A stretch of 64,000 bases of DNA from Macrotrachela quadricornifera (lineage: Eukaryota > Rotifera > Eurotatoria > Philodinida > Philodinidae). Location of the stretch: the NCBI GenBank assembly GCA_022393335.1, contig JAJEKB010021279.1, positions 97,525-161,524 on the forward strand, written 5' to 3'. A model generated the notes under the pieces. That model was given only the letters and a program-made list of their open reading frames with translations, was not told the origin of the DNA and searched no databases. This document shows positions 25,689 through 38,663 of the stretch, piece by piece. A program made the position numbers and the translations under genes. Numbering within the stretch: position 1 is the first letter of the stretch; each line of letters begins with the position of its first letter.

Positions 25689-28600
25689 TCAATGAGCTGT
25701 TAATGCAGATGTTATTGGTGGTAATGGTCCAGATGGTGGACGAGATCGACCAATATTAGCTGAACCATTACGATCATTGCCTGCTTCAATATTTGCAATT
25801 TGTTCATTAAGTCGTTGAATTTCACTACGTTGACGATGAATTAAATTTTCTAATTCTGTTTGTTTCTCTTTAACTATATGATTATTTTGATGTGTATTTA
25901 ATGCTTGAACAATTTCTTCTGTTGTACGTGCTGCTGTTTTACGACTTATACCCATAGCTGTTTGTAAATCTTGTAATTTAACACGAGCTGTTTTTAATTC
26001 ACGTCTTAAATCATTAATTTCTTTAATTAATGTAACATTTTCCTAGTTAATAAAGAATGAAAATATTAAATTTCTTATAACATTAGAAAAACTTACTTGC
26101 ATTATACGAATATTTTCCATTTTATGTCGATCGGAATCTTTATCAACTTTAGCCTAGACAAAAATAATAATAAGCAAAAAGAAAAGAGAAGTTAATATAA
26201 GGTTACTTTAAGACTTCGAACTGTTCGTTCAAGATGATCACGTTGACGAGCATATTCTTTTGTTATATCTTGATCAATAGTTGCTTCTTCAGTCTATTAA
26301 ATAAATGATAAATTTTATTTTTCTACAATAATAACGATTGAGAAGTTTTCATTTCCAATTCTACTGGACCAGAAAAAAAGCGTGATCTTGCAGTTTCCTA
26401 CTTCGTATTCTCATTCGCAATTTCAGAAACAGAATCTTCACTTACCGCATCTTCACGAACATATTGCGCATAAATTTCTGCAACACGTTGAGTTAATAAT
26501 TTAGGTTCAGTAATCAAAGCTGAACAATTATGTATATCAGTTTTAATACGTTTTAATGCTAATTCGGAATCTCGTTTCTATAAACAAAAAAAATACATTT
26601 CTATGTAAAGTAAAAATATTTGAATAACAAACTAATTGTTTTTCTTGTTGTAAAGCTAAAGCTGATGCATTTAATTTTGTACGTAATTCTTCATTTTTTA
26701 ATTTTTCTTCATCATTACTCTTGCTTAATCGTTCAAGTTCAGCTTCCATCTAAATAAAAAATATATATTTTTTTTAAATATTATTATAATAAAATGAATA
26801 TATAAAATATTACATTTGTTATTTGTTCTTTCATATCTTTAATTTCAATTTCACGTGGTTCAATTTGTTTTTTAAGTTCTTTTATTTTATAATCAAGAAC
26901 AAATTTAAATTTTTCTAATTCTTGATTTTTACGTTTTAATTCATAAATACGTTTTTCCTAATAATATTAAATATAAAAAAATTTTTTTTTTTTATTTTAT
27001 AAAAAATTAAAATAAAATTACTTTATCTTGAATAGTTTCATCACGTTCTTGAATTTCTTTTTTTAATCCTTCAATATCTTTTTTAAGACCACGTATAGCA
27101 TTTTGTAATTTAACTTCTTCACTTTTTAATGTTGTTAAATCTGTATCTTTTTTTTTAATTGATTCTTCAAGATCTTTAACCTAAGAAAGAAAACAAAAAT
27201 TGAATAAATATTTGAATAAAATGTTTTTTTCTTTAAATAAAAACATACTTTACGTTGAAATGTTGTACTTTTATTTCTTAAATTAACATTTTCTTCTTTA
27301 CATTCAATTAATGCTTGTTCATGTGTTTGCATTAATTTAAGAATTTCTTCATCAGCATCTTCTTCAATTTGTCGTTTTGTTTCTTCATGATCACGAGATT
27401 GTTGTTTATTTTTTTCACGCTCCTATAAAAACAATCGATGATACATTTTAATATGTGAGTTTCAAGGAGCGGATTCTATCGAGTTCGGTAGTGCATGATG
27501 CTCATTTAAATAAATAAAAATGTAATTGACTACAATAAAGTTCCATCTGGCAAGTTTATGAAAATATACTATCGCATCTAAAAATCCCTGATTTTACGAA
27601 GAATAATAAAATATCAACGGAAAAAATTTGATTTTTTTGGACGGGAATTCGATATATATAAAAAAAAATTTCTTTTTTATTAAATCTAAAGACATACTAG
27701 TATAAGATCATTTTTAAGTTTTTCAAGTTGTGCTGTATATTGCATTCGTTGTCGTGTAACTTCTTCTTCTTTACGATTTTCTAATTCTGTTATTTGTCTT
27801 TCATATTCTTCTTGTGTTTTTTGAGTTTTAGCTTGTAAATCTTGATATTTTTCATATTCAAGCATTAATTTTTGATTATTAGAACTTTCTATTAAACAAA
27901 ACAAAAAAAAAAATAATATAATTTCATAGATTTTTTTTTAATACAAAATAAATGCAAAATTCTAGCTAAAGAAATATTACTTTATTTTTTCTAATAAATT
28001 TTCTGATAAAGAAAAAAAGAATAAAATCTCTTTCTTTTTTTTTATATGTTTATATATTTACCTAAATCTTGTAATTCTTTATTTTGTTTTTCAACAAGAT
28101 CATGAACTTGTTCAGCATGTTTACTAGCTTCTTTTTCTTTTTCACTAGTAACAACTGTATTTTTTGTTTTTAAATTTTCCATTTCTTGCATAAATTTATC
28201 TGTTAAATCACGTATTCTTTCCGCATAATTCATTTCTTTTAATTTAAGTTGATAATCATTTTCTTCACGTAATTCAGCAACACGTTGTTTTAATTCACGA
28301 ATTAATGTATTCTTAAATATAATTAAAAAAAAATAAAACATTTTTTTCTCGCTTTTTAAATTAATATACTTTTTCTTCAAGATCACTTTTAGTAATAAGA
28401 ATTTCTTCTGCATATGTTGTTTCTTTTTCTTTTTTTGATACGCCAACTTCTTGTAATTTCCATAAAATAACTAAACCATCATCACCAACTGATACAACAT
28501 ATTCATCTTGAAAAGTTGTACGTAACTAAATAATAAAAAAAAAGATATTTCATTTTTAATTATATTATAAAAAAAAAATAAAATAATTTACTCGATTAAT

Positions 28601-31542
28601 CATTCCAACATGACCAATATATTCTGTATATTCATCAGATTTAGTTAATGGAAATTTATATGATCGAACAGTTCCTTTTGATGTACCAATTAATAATGAT
28701 TTACCCGTATGACTAAGTGTAATTGATGTAGGTTGTACATCATCTGGTGTTACTGGAACTTCTCGAAGAATTTGCTAGAAATGAAAAACAAAATTAGTTA
28801 ATCATGTATATTTCATTGTGTTATTAAAAAAAAACAACTAACTTGAGCATCGACAATTTCTTTTATTTTTCGATCAGTACCAACAGCAAATACTGTTTTT
28901 GAATCTGCACTTAATCCAAGACCTGTATAACCACATGCTTTAAGTACAGCTTCATGTAAACGTTTTGATGTTGCAACTTCCCATTCATAAACTGCTCCAT
29001 CCATACCACATGAAAATAATCTTGTATCATCTGGTGACCATACTAATTGACGAACCTAATAATAAAATATGATTTGGTTTTTTTTTAATTTTTTTTCTTT
29101 AAACAAACTTTTCCATTATGTCCTTTTAAATTAGTTATATTTTCGAATGTAACTGTTGAATAAATTTGAATAACATTTCCATGTACAGCAGCAAATAAAT
29201 GTCCACCATTACTAAATAATGCTTCACGACAACCACGAATAGAAAATTCTTTAAATGGACGAAGATCATCAATTAATATTGTAAATAATTTTAATTTATC
29301 AGAAAAACCAACAAGAATAAATAAACCCGATGGATGAAGTGAAACTGTATATGCTTCCTCTTGAAATTCTTTACAAACTTCAAGTGTACTAAAACAAGTT
29401 GGAAAAAAAAATGAAGACATTAATAAAAGATCATTATTTTCGTTACTATCAAAGAAAGTGTTTGATATAATTAATCTTTTTTTTGGTCATCCTCATAATC
29501 GTGTGTGTAAGTCAAAGCAATAGTATAATCAAGGCAGAACTACAGAAATGGTGCGAGGACCTTTTCAATTATCAAATCGCTTTTCAGTCGGAAGTGTGAG
29601 CATAATGTAGATTCTAAGAAGCTAAAAACATTTTGAAAAGAGCTCGTGTCGCTAGCTTATTACTATCTCGATATTGCATTTTTACACTATTTTTTAATAG
29701 AAAGTTGTAGTCCCTTTAGGAACATTAGAAAAATTGAGTTTTGAAATTTTAACTTGAAACTTTAAATAGAGATAGACGTTAATAAGAATAGTTTACTATA
29801 AAAGTTTCAAATCTTCTGATTGTTCCTATGTTTATACCCATACTTTCGACTAGAAAGTAATTTGACAGTTGGAGACGGTTCCTAATTAATCTCTTCGCCT
29901 TTTACCAAAGGAAGGAAATCCTTTCATACAACAAATGATTCCTATGATTTTGAAGGAAGACGATTTCCAGTAGTCTAAGCTCATACAATCCCCATCATCA
30001 ATAAAACCTTGGCTATATATGTAAGTCACAATCATTATTTATTGCATCTTCTATATAAAAAAAATGGTCTTTACCCTGTTTCATAATTCCAAATACGAAC
30101 TGATCTATCAACACCACAAGTAGCAATAAGTTGTTTTCGAACACATGCATCGACTCCAGTGACTTGTGCATGATGATAACCTTCTGTTAAATATGAAAAA
30201 GTTGCTACATCCTAAAATAAAAATATTAAAAATCATTTCTTTTTTTAAATAAATAAACAAACTTTTGTTATATCAATTCCTGAAAAAGATAATTGATAAA
30301 TTTGTTGATGATCAGTTAATGCAATAAGTGTTTCTTCTGATGGACTTAAACACATTGAAACAACTCGTTCATTATTTGCTTTATCAGTTGGATCATTTGG
30401 TAATAAAATTTCTCTATTACGTCGAAAATATTCTCGATTATCATCAACACGATCAAACATATAAACTTTATTAAAACCAGCAGCAACAAGAACACCACGT
30501 GAAAATGGTATAATACATTTTATTTCTGATTTTGTTAAATAATCACCACTTGTATTTATATCCATACTACTTTCAACTAAACCTAAACGTTCATCTGCTG
30601 AATGTTGACTTGCTACTGATCTAAAAGATAAAGAAAAAAAACAACAAATTAATTTTTTTTTATTTTAAAGATAAAAGAAAAAACATTATACAAACCTTGG
30701 TTCGGATCTTGTATCAATTTTAATTTCATGTAAAATTTCTCCATTTTGTATAACAAATAATTTACCTTGATCTGTACCAGCTAATAATCGATCATCAGAT
30801 ACCCAACAATGACATGTAAAATTAAAATGTTCTTGTTTTAAACTTTGAGATGGTTTTAATGCTGATTCAGCATAACGAAACATTTTAAATAATCCATGAC
30901 CAATCGCACATATTTGTGTATTATCTTGTGGATTAAATGATACCTAAAAATTAATTTTAATAAATTAAATAAAAAATAATAATAATAATGAAAATCTAAC
31001 CTGATTAACTGTTGCATTTGCTTGTGGACCTGTTGGTGGTTTAACATCAACATTTGCCATAACTTTACCTTTTTCCCATGACCAATAAACTAATGTATAA
31101 TCAGGTGCACCACCTTGTGTTAATAAATATTTTGAATCCGATGAAAAAAGTAATGAAACAATTTCATTTGATTTAATTAATTCTGATTGTAAAGTTTTTC
31201 TTCGTTTACCCGATTGTAAATCATAAATTGTTACATATGGACGATCATTTATACGTTCAGCAACAGCTATTACACGTCGATTAGGACTAACAGTAATTGT
31301 TGTTAATGCTAAAACAAAAGAATAATAATAAAATAAAATATTTAATAGATTATTTTTAATTTACCTTGAGCATTAATTGAACATGGTATAACTCTTTGTG
31401 CTTTTTGATCAATACCATATAAAACAATATTACCCCCAGCGATATAAACAACAGTTTGTTCATCTTGAAATGCTAAACCATTTGTAACTGAACTTCGAAC
31501 ACCAATAATTTGTTTAATAGATAAAAGTCCAGCTTGTGACAT
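25689..31542 (-). CDS. CFAP57: Cilia- and flagella-associated protein 57 (WDR65)
   Basis: CFAP57 is a WD40/coiled-coil axonemal protein needed for assembly of certain inner dynein arms in motile cilia. The ATG at 31542 begins [17 protein letters not shown], the family start. Exons from 31542 down to about 28450 encode WD repeats with close family matches, such as [40 protein letters not shown] and DGAVYEWEV. From about 28450 to 25689 the protein is a long coiled coil: [36 protein letters not shown], and [17 protein letters not shown] segments. The tail is a Leu/Gln heptad region plus a Pro-rich end. The order follows vertebrate CFAP57 throughout and no frame break was seen. There are about 16 exons; longer introns lie at about 29395-30075 and 27424-27697. 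Confidence 0.92.
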
Positions 31543-32515
31543 AATTAAGAAAAATTTTCTATTTCAAACGAAGATAGAGTAACTATTGTTTTATTTGTTG
31601 ACAGGATACTTGACACTCTATTGAAAATCAACAAATGTAAATTCATCTATTCTTTCGTATGTGTATGTGAATAAGAGAGGCCATTTTTGATTGTTATATC
31701 TATGACAACGATAGTGTACAAAAAAACAATGAAATTTATGATGAATAATAAATAGAAAAAAACCAAGATTTATTTATTATTTTAGTAAGAAAAAAAAAAG
31801 GAAAATATTGAAGAGAATTTGTAAAATTAATTATATATAAAAGAATATAAAATCGATTGTACCGCTTCATAATTGAAAAATTTTTTTATTGGTTATCTTT
31901 CATTTGTAATTCTTTTCGTAGAGAAATATCTGCAAATTTTACGTACTGAATATTTCCATTTTCTATTACAAATGCTTGATGTAATTCTAATGAAATTTTT
32001 CGAAATTAATCATCGAGATACTTTATTTATAGTACCTGTCTAACAAAAATGATTAAGATAACTTATAATATATTTTTCTTTCTTCAGAATAATAAGACAT
32101 CTTATGTTTGGATAGTAGTTTATTTTTACCCTTATATAAAAAGATCAATGGAATTTAATAGCATATATTTAAAAGAATCGGGATTTTATGATTTATTTGT
32201 ATTGAGATATTTTATTTTTCGTATTAAGACCGCAAGAAATAATTTAAATACTTATTAAAAAAGTCTTGAACATATAAAATGTGAATTTGATTTGTATTGT
32301 ATATAAATTCTTAACCAGTCTAAAAAAAATCATCGGAATATATCTAATGAAAAATGAAAAAAAAAGATATTTAAAATTTGTTCTAGAAAAATGATATTAG
32401 ATAAAAAATTGGAGAATCTCGCAAAAGTAATGTCTTCATCTTAACATTGCTAGATAAATTCAAAGTTGTTCACTTGTAATATCACTTTGATTTTTATAAT
32501 AGAATTCAGATAAAA
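31543..32515. other. Intergenic, no gene seen
   Basis: This lies between the start of CFAP57 and the stop of the SRPBCC gene. The open frame at 32049-32258 (plus) is Phe/Tyr/Ile-rich and looks like translated AT-rich noise. The region probably holds the CFAP57 promoter, but no element can be named. Confidence 0.5.
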
Positions 32516-33025
32516 CTATTTGTTGGGAGCTGGTCCTTGTTTAGCCATTTTTTGAAGTTGTTCAAGCCAATGTTGATGTTGTGTGTGCATTCGATTAGGA
32601 CGAAAGAGTTTACCTACTCGTGCAGGTAAACCATGTTGGGACTCTTCTGTGATGACGAAACAACTGTTTTCATCTCGTGGTATAATTAACCATGCATGAT
32701 AAACATATAAACCTAATAAACCACGAGCATCCCAAGAAATACGTTCACCTTCAACATATTCTCGTACTTGGGATTCCAAGTTGACATCGAATGTACGCCA
32801 TGTAAAACGAGTATTTTCACGAAGTATTGGTGATTCAGTATCTGTGACAAAGACAACATTCTGTGAATTATCGTAATATGTTGGCCAGAGACGTGCATGT
32901 ACAAGCCATGACCATACATTTGAAGCTGGTGCTGCTATTTCTAGTTCATTTCTAACATGTACTCCACATCGATGTGGTTCAAATTCTGGTGGCCAATGTA
33001 TTGCTGGTAAATCTGATTTTGACAT
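32516..33025 (-). CDS. SRPBCC (START-like / polyketide cyclase) domain protein, intronless
   Basis: The 169-residue protein fills one SRPBCC fold, a helix-grip domain that binds hydrophobic ligands. It begins MSKSDLPAIHWPPEFEPH. An N-terminal strand VRNELEIAAPASNVWSWL has the Pfam-like 'I.APAS.VW..L' signature. It is followed by W..YY, F.W.TF, a segment ISWDARG, and a C-terminal amphipathic helix (HTQHQHWLEQLQKMAKQ). No signal peptide or membrane segment is seen, so it should be cytosolic. It is a single exon with visibly higher G+C than all flanking DNA and less A/T-ended codon use. Single-domain SRPBCC proteins of this type are common in bacteria and fungi, so horizontal acquisition is a fair inference. 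The ligand and reaction are unknown. Confidence 0.75.
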   Translation of the reverse strand: MSKSDLPAIHWPPEFEPHRCGVHVRNELEIAAPASNVWSWLVHARLWPTYYDNSQNVVFVTDTESPILRENTRFTWRTFDVNLESQVREYVEGERISWDARGLLGLYVYHAWLIIPRDENSCFVITEESQHGLPARVGKLFRPNRMHTQHQHWLEQLQKMAKQGPAPNK

Positions 33026-34856
33026 GAGAAATAAAAGAAGAATACACGTATCCTTGTATCACCTGATGAAAGAGTATAAATGAATGCAAATGTTGTTATC
33101 ACACTTATCACAATTCAAATACTAAGGCTTATCAGAAAACAAAAAATGCAAATAAATAGGTGTAATCCAATTCTCTTGTCTGTTGGTTGATATTATTTTC
33201 TCGATAATGCTTGAGTTTATTGGGCACTTGATTCACCTATTAGAATATTATAACAAAAGAACGACCAAAGTTGTATAAAACTGGTTGAAATTATTCTAGT
33301 TGTGATTGGCAAACTTAGTAGCTCTAACATGTATATTAAAAGTAAGAGAAGCGATGATAACGAGTTTTCAAAAGTATCAGGTTTTTGCTTCGAAGTTTAT
33401 GTTTTTTTCGGATATAGATATATTCTCAATCATATATGATAGTAAATGTCCCGCTGATTATTCTCCTGTGTTTGATATCGAATATATCATTGATCATGGC
33501 GTCATCTCGCACTGATGAGCACAATCAGAGCTTTTGGGTAATAATGCATCATTTTGATGAAAAATAAGAGTAACATTCAGAATCAACGAGTCCTAATTTA
33601 ATCATTTTATTAATTGTATTATTCAATAGTAAATTTATCATTGGCAATGTATATTGCATTGTATTATTGACTGTAGGCTTATCGAAGGATTACTCAATAA
33701 ACTAGACTTTCAGTCAGAAATCACTGTTTTTTTTCATTGCAGTACCTTTCTAACGTAGAAAGAATATGATATATTTCCTGTCTGAAAATTAGTATAAGAA
33801 TTCACAAAAATTGATTTTCTACGTTATACACACACATATATATATATGCATGTCATCGTGACTAATCATCGAAATAATAATGTAAATATTCTTCTTTGAC
33901 ATAATATTTAGAGTGTCGCTATTATTATGACTTATTCAATTGCAGATGTTTTGTTTTTCTAGGCACAATTATAGTCACTAATTATTGATGATTTTAATAA
34001 CAATGATTAACTCGTCATAGTATTACTGTCAATTTTAATAACGAAAGCATATATATCTGTCTTAATTATAGAGATAAATTTTTGGATATCATGCAAAGAA
34101 TTATTTAACATACTTTCAGTGTGATTTGAAGTTTAAATTAATTTGAAAATTTAATATAATAAACAGCAATTTTTAGAGTCTACTAACAAATATATTTAAA
34201 TAAACAATTCTTACTGATGCAAGTTGTAGCGACTTCTGTTAGAATAAAAAGTTTCATTAAACAAAGACTTATATTCTCTACAAATAAGAGTAACTTTGTT
34301 TAAAATAAAATAAATTTTTTAACTGATAAAATTTAATTCTTATATTTCGAGATATATTATCATTAATAATTTCTACAATATGGCGCACATTGTTTTTAGA
34401 ATCTAAAGCATTAACAATAACATTTTATTCTATTGATACGGAAATGATACATTCGAATGAGGAATCATCATATTCATTAGATTATGACTGTCGTTCTAAT
34501 GTAATTATTATTCATAATTCATATCAAAATGTTTGGAATGACATTGTCATAGCATGATACAATACTCTAAGGAAAACGTACTACTATAATTATCATTATA
34601 CAGTTGTCTAAAACCATACATTATATAATTCTCGTACGCTGGTAATAATTCGTGCTTAATTCTGGTATTTTTATGTTTATAGAAATAAATATATGATAGG
34701 AGCAAAAAAGACAAGTTTATTTAAATGAAGAACGTAAAATAGAAAGAAAGAAAAAAAAACACGAGATAATATCTCTTATACTGTCCCAAATAACGCATGA
34801 TTACAAATGATCATGATTAATATCATGATAAAATATAAATAAAAATCTTATATTAT
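33026..34856. other. Intergenic, no gene seen
   Basis: AT-rich stretch between the SRPBCC start and the NUPR1-like stop. A 69-codon plus-strand frame at 33306-33515 has no family resemblance. A short alternating (ca)/(ta) run is at 33827-33848. No inverted repeats or RNA genes were recognised. Confidence 0.55.
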
Positions 34857-35136
34857 TTATTTCTTTTCATGTTTTTGATTTTTTTCATTATTAGCCATTG
34901 CTTGTACAATTTTTCTTGTATCACCACCAGCATCATGATGTTGCGAATTTAATTGAACTTCAACTTTACTACGTTGTTTACCGCCACTATTAAAATAAAC
35001 AAACAAAATTTTTTTTATTTTATTTTCTATTACAAAAATTAAATTACCTTCCAGCATTTAAATATTTTTCATATTGTTCATAAGTATCTTCAGGATTTTG
35101 TTCAGCTAAAGCTGTAGCTGAATTTGTAGATGCCAT
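34857..35136 (-). CDS. NUPR1: Nuclear protein 1 (NUPR1/p8) family, 72 residues
   Basis: NUPR1 is a small, disordered, basic, stress-induced chromatin and transcription cofactor. The two exons, 35048-35136 and 34857-34986, join with correct phase to give 72 residues. The family core is clear. An acidic/Tyr stretch EDTYEQYEKYLN (human ESDLYSLAHSYLG) is followed by GGKQRSKVEVQLNSQ (human GGRKGRTKREAAANTN). Then comes DAGGDTRKIVQAMANNEK (human SPGGHERKLVTKLQNSER). The total length matches the usual 70-90 residues. The gene is divergent from the CD225 gene about 1.7 kb away. Mild uncertainty remains because the family is short. Confidence 0.75.
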
Positions 35137-36880
35137 TGAATAATTTATATATATCTAAACAATTCGTTTTATATTTATAAGGTTAAAATTACTGAAAATA
35201 AAATTGTGTATAGTCATTTCATGTGATATTATATCTTAGAATCAAACGAAAGCAAAAGAAAAAAAATATATATATTAGAATGACTTGCTTGTATTATTAT
35301 TGTCGTTGTCGTCACCCTCCCTATAAAACAAAAGAGAACAGCTGCATTAGTTGACTACATCTATCGTCGATGGTAGTAGTATATCTTGTCGGTTTCGAAA
35401 AAAAAAGAAGAAGAAGAAGAAGAAAAACGATAGAACGAAATATAAATATGATATTTATAGAAGAAAGAAAAAATCACATATGGTTAGGATCACATGCAAT
35501 TTGAGATCGAATGATAAAAATGAATTAAAAAGATTAATCATTGTTTTTTAGATATTATCTTTTGAATGTATTTATCTGAATTGTTTAATAAATTATTGCA
35601 TATTTTAAAGATTTAATTAAAAACAAAAAAATCATTTAATATTCTATAGTTAATTAAAAATACTTATATAATCATTCAAAACGTTTCTGTGTTCAATTTT
35701 TTTTTCTATATTAGAATAATAAATTTGACAAAAAAAACACTCGATTAAACTCTAGTTGACAGATATGTCTAGGTATTGTTATTATCGACGAATATAATTA
35801 ATTATTTATTATACTTGACATTTATCAATCATGCACGATCCATAGTTGTCAAATAGTAAACATCTGTAAAAAAAAAAGCGAGAGTTTTCTCTATGACATA
35901 TGTAAAATTATTTAAATAAAAATCAAATAAATGAATATAGACTTTTATTTAAGAGTTATTAATATATAGAAAGATGTGACACTTGTAATACAATGAATAG
36001 AAACCATGATAATTTCTTTAATAAAATTTAACATATATATGTTTATTTAAAAATCTCATCCATGAAAATGAATAATAACTTTTTGATTAGTTTCATAATC
36101 TTTCTAATAAGCAATCAATTTGATTATAAACTTTGTATGTTTATAATTGTAAGAATACAATATGATTTTAACTTGTTAAGCGTTCATATAGACAAATATA
36201 GTTAGATTTTTTGTTTTTTAGTATTCTACTTCGGCAACTTTCTCTCTCTCTCTCTCTCATTTTTTCTTTCTTCTTTGGCTCGTCTAACAAATCAACATTG
36301 GACTAATGGATTGCAAGAGCCTACGCTTTAGTATCGACAATAGCAAATGTTAATGTTTGTTGCGCGCATTATTTTCATTATTCACTTTTCTCGTTTGCGT
36401 TCATCTTTCATGCGGAAAAGAAAAATGAATAAAAAAAGAAAAGAAAATCTATTGATTGAAAAAAAAAATTTTTTTTTTACATATTTTATCATTATTTTTA
36501 TGTAAGAAATTATTAAATTATTTTTTTGAATTTAGATATACATATAATAAGTATAATACTTAAGTTTTTCATATAAAACATTCTTTAAATATATTGTCAA
36601 TCAAATGATAATGAATGTTTATTTTCACGATAACATATTGTGCATTCATTGAAGTATTTCTTCTTTTTAACATATAACTTATATAAAATACTCATACTTA
36701 AATATAATCGATTATAAGTATCTAATGTAAGCGAACGAATGATTTCCGTAAGTAATTCTTTCTTTTTTTTTTTCTTTTATTTGATTTTATTATTTTAAAG
36801 ATAAAAATTGTATCTTATTAGATTGATTGAGTATTATTCTACTGAATAACCTCTTATTTTAGAAATGAATTAAATTTATA
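35137..36880. other. Intergenic between divergent NUPR1-like and CD225 genes
   Basis: It probably includes both promoters. It holds an AAG/GAA-rich run at 35397-35430 and a (TC)n microsatellite at 36241-36259. The acceptor-like tttttag at 36857-36862, just before the CD225 start, suggests that gene has a spliced 5' leader. Nothing else was recognised. Confidence 0.5.
36241..36259. repeat. (TC)n microsatellite
   Basis: Uninterrupted tctctctctc run of about 19 bp in the spacer upstream of the CD225 gene. It may act as a pyrimidine-rich promoter tract, which is speculation. Confidence 0.9.
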
Positions 36881-37382
36881 ATGCTTTCATCACAAGCATG
36901 TTCAGTATTTCGTTCTCATCAAAAATTATCTCCATGTCGATGGTCAGCATCTGGTCGATCAATAACTGCCGAACGTGGTAGTGCTTCATTTGGTAAACTA
37001 AACATAAATATTTATTATCATAATATATATTAATTTAATCTATTTAAGAAGAATCATGTCAAAGTCCATCACAATTATTGATAAATAAAAAGGCTCATCC
37101 TAAACGACATCTTGTTTGTGCAATTATTTCATCTGTATTATTTTTTGTTACTGGTAAGTTAATAATTATCTGATAGATTTTTTTTTAATATTTTCTATAG
37201 GTTTTATTGCAGTTTTTTATGCAATTAAATCTTTACATTGTGAACGTGATGGTCATTATGAACAAGCATTAATACATTCACGTCGTTCATTATCTTGGTC
37301 AATGACAACATTTGTCATTTCACTTTTTATTTATTTGACTATTGGTCTTATTATTTTTATTCGTACAATTGATCATCATTAA
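36881..37382 (+). CDS. CD225/dispanin-family two-helix membrane protein
   Basis: Three exons (36881-36992, 37049-37153, 37201-37382) join in phase to a 132-residue protein. A hydrophilic N-terminus of about 55 residues is followed by the CD225 pattern. Helix 1 is HLVCAIISSVLFFVTGFIAV, next is FYAIKSLHCERDGHYEQAL, with the family's small cytosolic loop. Then come HSRRSLSWSMTTFV and helix 2, ending RTIDHH. In the family this fold (dispanins, including IFITM and PRRT2 proteins) inserts a re-entrant and a transmembrane helix and affects membrane fusion or vesicle trafficking. The role here is unknown. The loop 'G.Y..A...SR....W' is the strongest evidence. I would not equate it with IFITM. Confidence 0.75.
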
Positions 37383-37557
37383 AATAATTATTTTATTTCA
37401 TATCAAGAAAATGTAAATAAGATTAAAAAAAAGAAAAAGAAAATACTAAAATATTTAAATTAAGTATGGTATTTATGTCTTTCAAGAGCTTTGCTATTAA
37501 ATAATGAAAAAAACAAATTGTTTTTTTTCAATGAATTTATTAGAAGATGATATTTCT

Positions 37558-38046
37558 ATATGACTAGTTAACTATTCAAAATATTTAATATTAGCTAGTG
37601 ATAAATTACTAGCAAATGTCATTTTGACATTATTTTTGAATGTGAGTATATATTATTACCATTGAATTGATTAAATGTCAATAAATGAAAAATGTTTACT
37701 ACGAACAATAAAACCTTTATCAATAATACTAAGTCTATTATCATAAAAAATACGTCGATATAACATAATTCAAATCGATCGAAATAAATAATTATAGACT
37801 TTACTTATTAATAAAAACAGCAAATTATCGATTTGATTCTTCAATCTATATTAATAATTTCCACTTGCATTTTCTAGTTTTGAAAAATTCCCATGTTGAA
37901 CGATAATCTCGTATATATTCAAGAACATTATGTCTATTAACAAATATTTTTTTATCATCATATAGACTAATTTCTTGATTTTTTTTTATGTAAAACATAT
38001 ATTTTATTTTTGTATAATCAATACTATAGTTTCGACATTTCTTCAA
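37558..38046 (-). pseudogene. Decayed 3' partial copy of the alpha-mannosidase gene
   Basis: On the minus strand, segments align in order with the C-terminal exons of the adjacent intact gene. EISLYDDKKI matches [27 protein letters not shown] matches [17 protein letters not shown], and nucleotide blocks at 37683-37766 match the intact gene at 39205-39312. Several stretches are deleted and stops interrupt the frame, so it cannot encode the domain. It lies just 3' of the real gene in the same orientation, indicating an old tandem duplication. Confidence 0.85.
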
Positions 38047-38663
38047 TTACGATTCTATACGACATAATTAATAACTTATTCAATAATAAGAAGTTAGAAA
38101 AGTTTCTTTTGTAGGTTTTCTTCAATATATAACTTATATTTCAAGTTCTCGATTTTGTTTTGTTAATAGATAGGTGTATATAAGAGAACACTTAGCTCTC
38201 ATAGATGAATAATCAATGCTGGAAGTAAAATGAAAATTTATTGAATATAAAACAGATTTTAGAATTTTTTTTGTAGAATTATATAGGTTATTTAATCATT
38301 TTTTTATTCAACTCAAATGATACATGCATTTTTCAATAGTTTATAGAGATTTAATCAAAATCTGAATAAAAAGAAAAAAAATTAATTTTATATTAGTTAT
38401 CTTTCAATTAAATAAAAGATAATGAATAACACGATGTAATTAGTTACTAAGAATTCCGACTCAAATTAGTAAGATCATTGTACTAATTTGCTTCGCACCT
38501 TCAATCATTTCGGACGACAACAATATCAATGAAAATCTATTTATTTATTTCCTTCAATGTTCTGAATTAACATAGAAAAAAAAATGAAATCCTAAAAATC
38601 TAAATAAGAATGGACAGCAGATTAAAATTACATAAATGTTTTTTTTTGATTAAATAAATTATC
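38047..38663. other. Spacer between mannosidase pseudogene and gene
   Basis: AT-rich; no coding remnant recognised. It should include the 3' untranslated region of the intact alpha-mannosidase. Confidence 0.5.

Noticed and set aside
35351..35551. 66-codon Lys-rich plus frame
   Set aside because: Translation of an AAG/GAA-rich simple sequence; no gene structure.
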